NCBI GenBank assembly: GCA_021204375.1
Contig: JAJPZL010000196.1
Location: 1-6,303 of the forward strand
DNA length: 6,303 nucleotides
Reading direction: 5' to 3'
Source: Bacteroides sp.
GTDB taxonomy: Bacteria; Bacteroidota; Bacteroidia; Bacteroidales; Bacteroidaceae
The translations under genes were made by a program, and so were the position numbers. This document shows, in pieces, positions 6,294 to 6,303 of the stretch. A model generated the notes under the pieces. That model was not told where the DNA came from. It did no database searches and saw only the letters and a program-made list of their open reading frames with translations. The stretch's first letter is position 1, and the number at the start of each line of letters is the position of its first letter.

Positions 6294-6303
6294 TGTACTC
6301 TCA

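Noticed and set aside
1..6303. General reassignment of TAG to Trp or Gln, as in some gut phages
   Set aside because: An intact gene ends at TAG (1973-1971), long frames of 1.1-1.3 kb contain no internal TAG, TGG is freely used for Trp, and the TAG codons coincide with homopolymer frameshifts, which recoding does not explain.
1..6303. CRISPR array, tRNA/rRNA genes, insertion sequence or long terminal repeats
   Set aside because: I saw no regularly spaced repeats, no tRNA-like cloverleaf, no transposase motif and no long inverted repeat. Nearly the whole window is coding.

Overview
The window looks like part of a Bacteroidales-type (Bacteroides/Parabacteroides-like) chromosome. The clues are moderate to low GC, A/T-rich gene junctions without clear Shine-Dalgarno sequences, short signal peptides of the MKQLITLCIII kind, and protein families I associate with that order. 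The taxon is inferred, not proven. All supported genes lie on the minus strand, packed head to tail with gaps of about 10-28 bases or a 4-base overlap, so the window reads as one operon transcribed from right to left. No tRNA, rRNA, CRISPR array, insertion sequence or clear terminator was seen. The operon promoter is probably beyond the right edge.

In transcription order the layout is: (1) 6293-5756, a small membrane protein with about three membrane segments, broken by stops and frameshifts; (2) 5730-2624, a large tubulin/FtsZ-superfamily GTPase-like protein of about 1034 residues after reconstruction, with glycine loops GLGGTGG and LAGGTGSG, interrupted by three in-frame stops and two single-base frameshifts; (3) 2612-1971, an intact protein with an N-terminal zinc-ribbon-like Cys cluster, one membrane segment and a MORN-like C-terminus; (4) 1959-823, an intact exported protein; (5) 826-63, an exported protein whose start overlaps the previous stop (ATGA), with one frameshift; (6) 34-1, the first codons of another exported protein, cut by the window edge.

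Together the genes suggest an envelope-linked tubulin-like system: a cytoplasmic filament or GTPase protein, two membrane-anchored partners (one with a Cys-rich domain probably facing the cytoplasm), and two or three exported proteins. As I recall the literature, tubulin-like families of this kind (FtsZ-like 1 / Pfam Tubulin_2) have been proposed to act in membrane remodelling. The role of this locus is not established.

The striking feature is damage. About ten lesions (five premature stops and about five single-base indels) hit three of the five complete genes, while 1.8 kb covering the two middle genes is clean. Every inferred indel falls at an A/T homopolymer, four of the five stops are TAG where TGG (Trp) would fit, and about seven of the ten lesions fall in the last ~925 bases that contain any. 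Low-quality consensus near a contig end, real pseudogene decay and amber readthrough all need to be separated. I favour sequence error or decay over recoding, because the intact zinc-ribbon gene ends in TAG.
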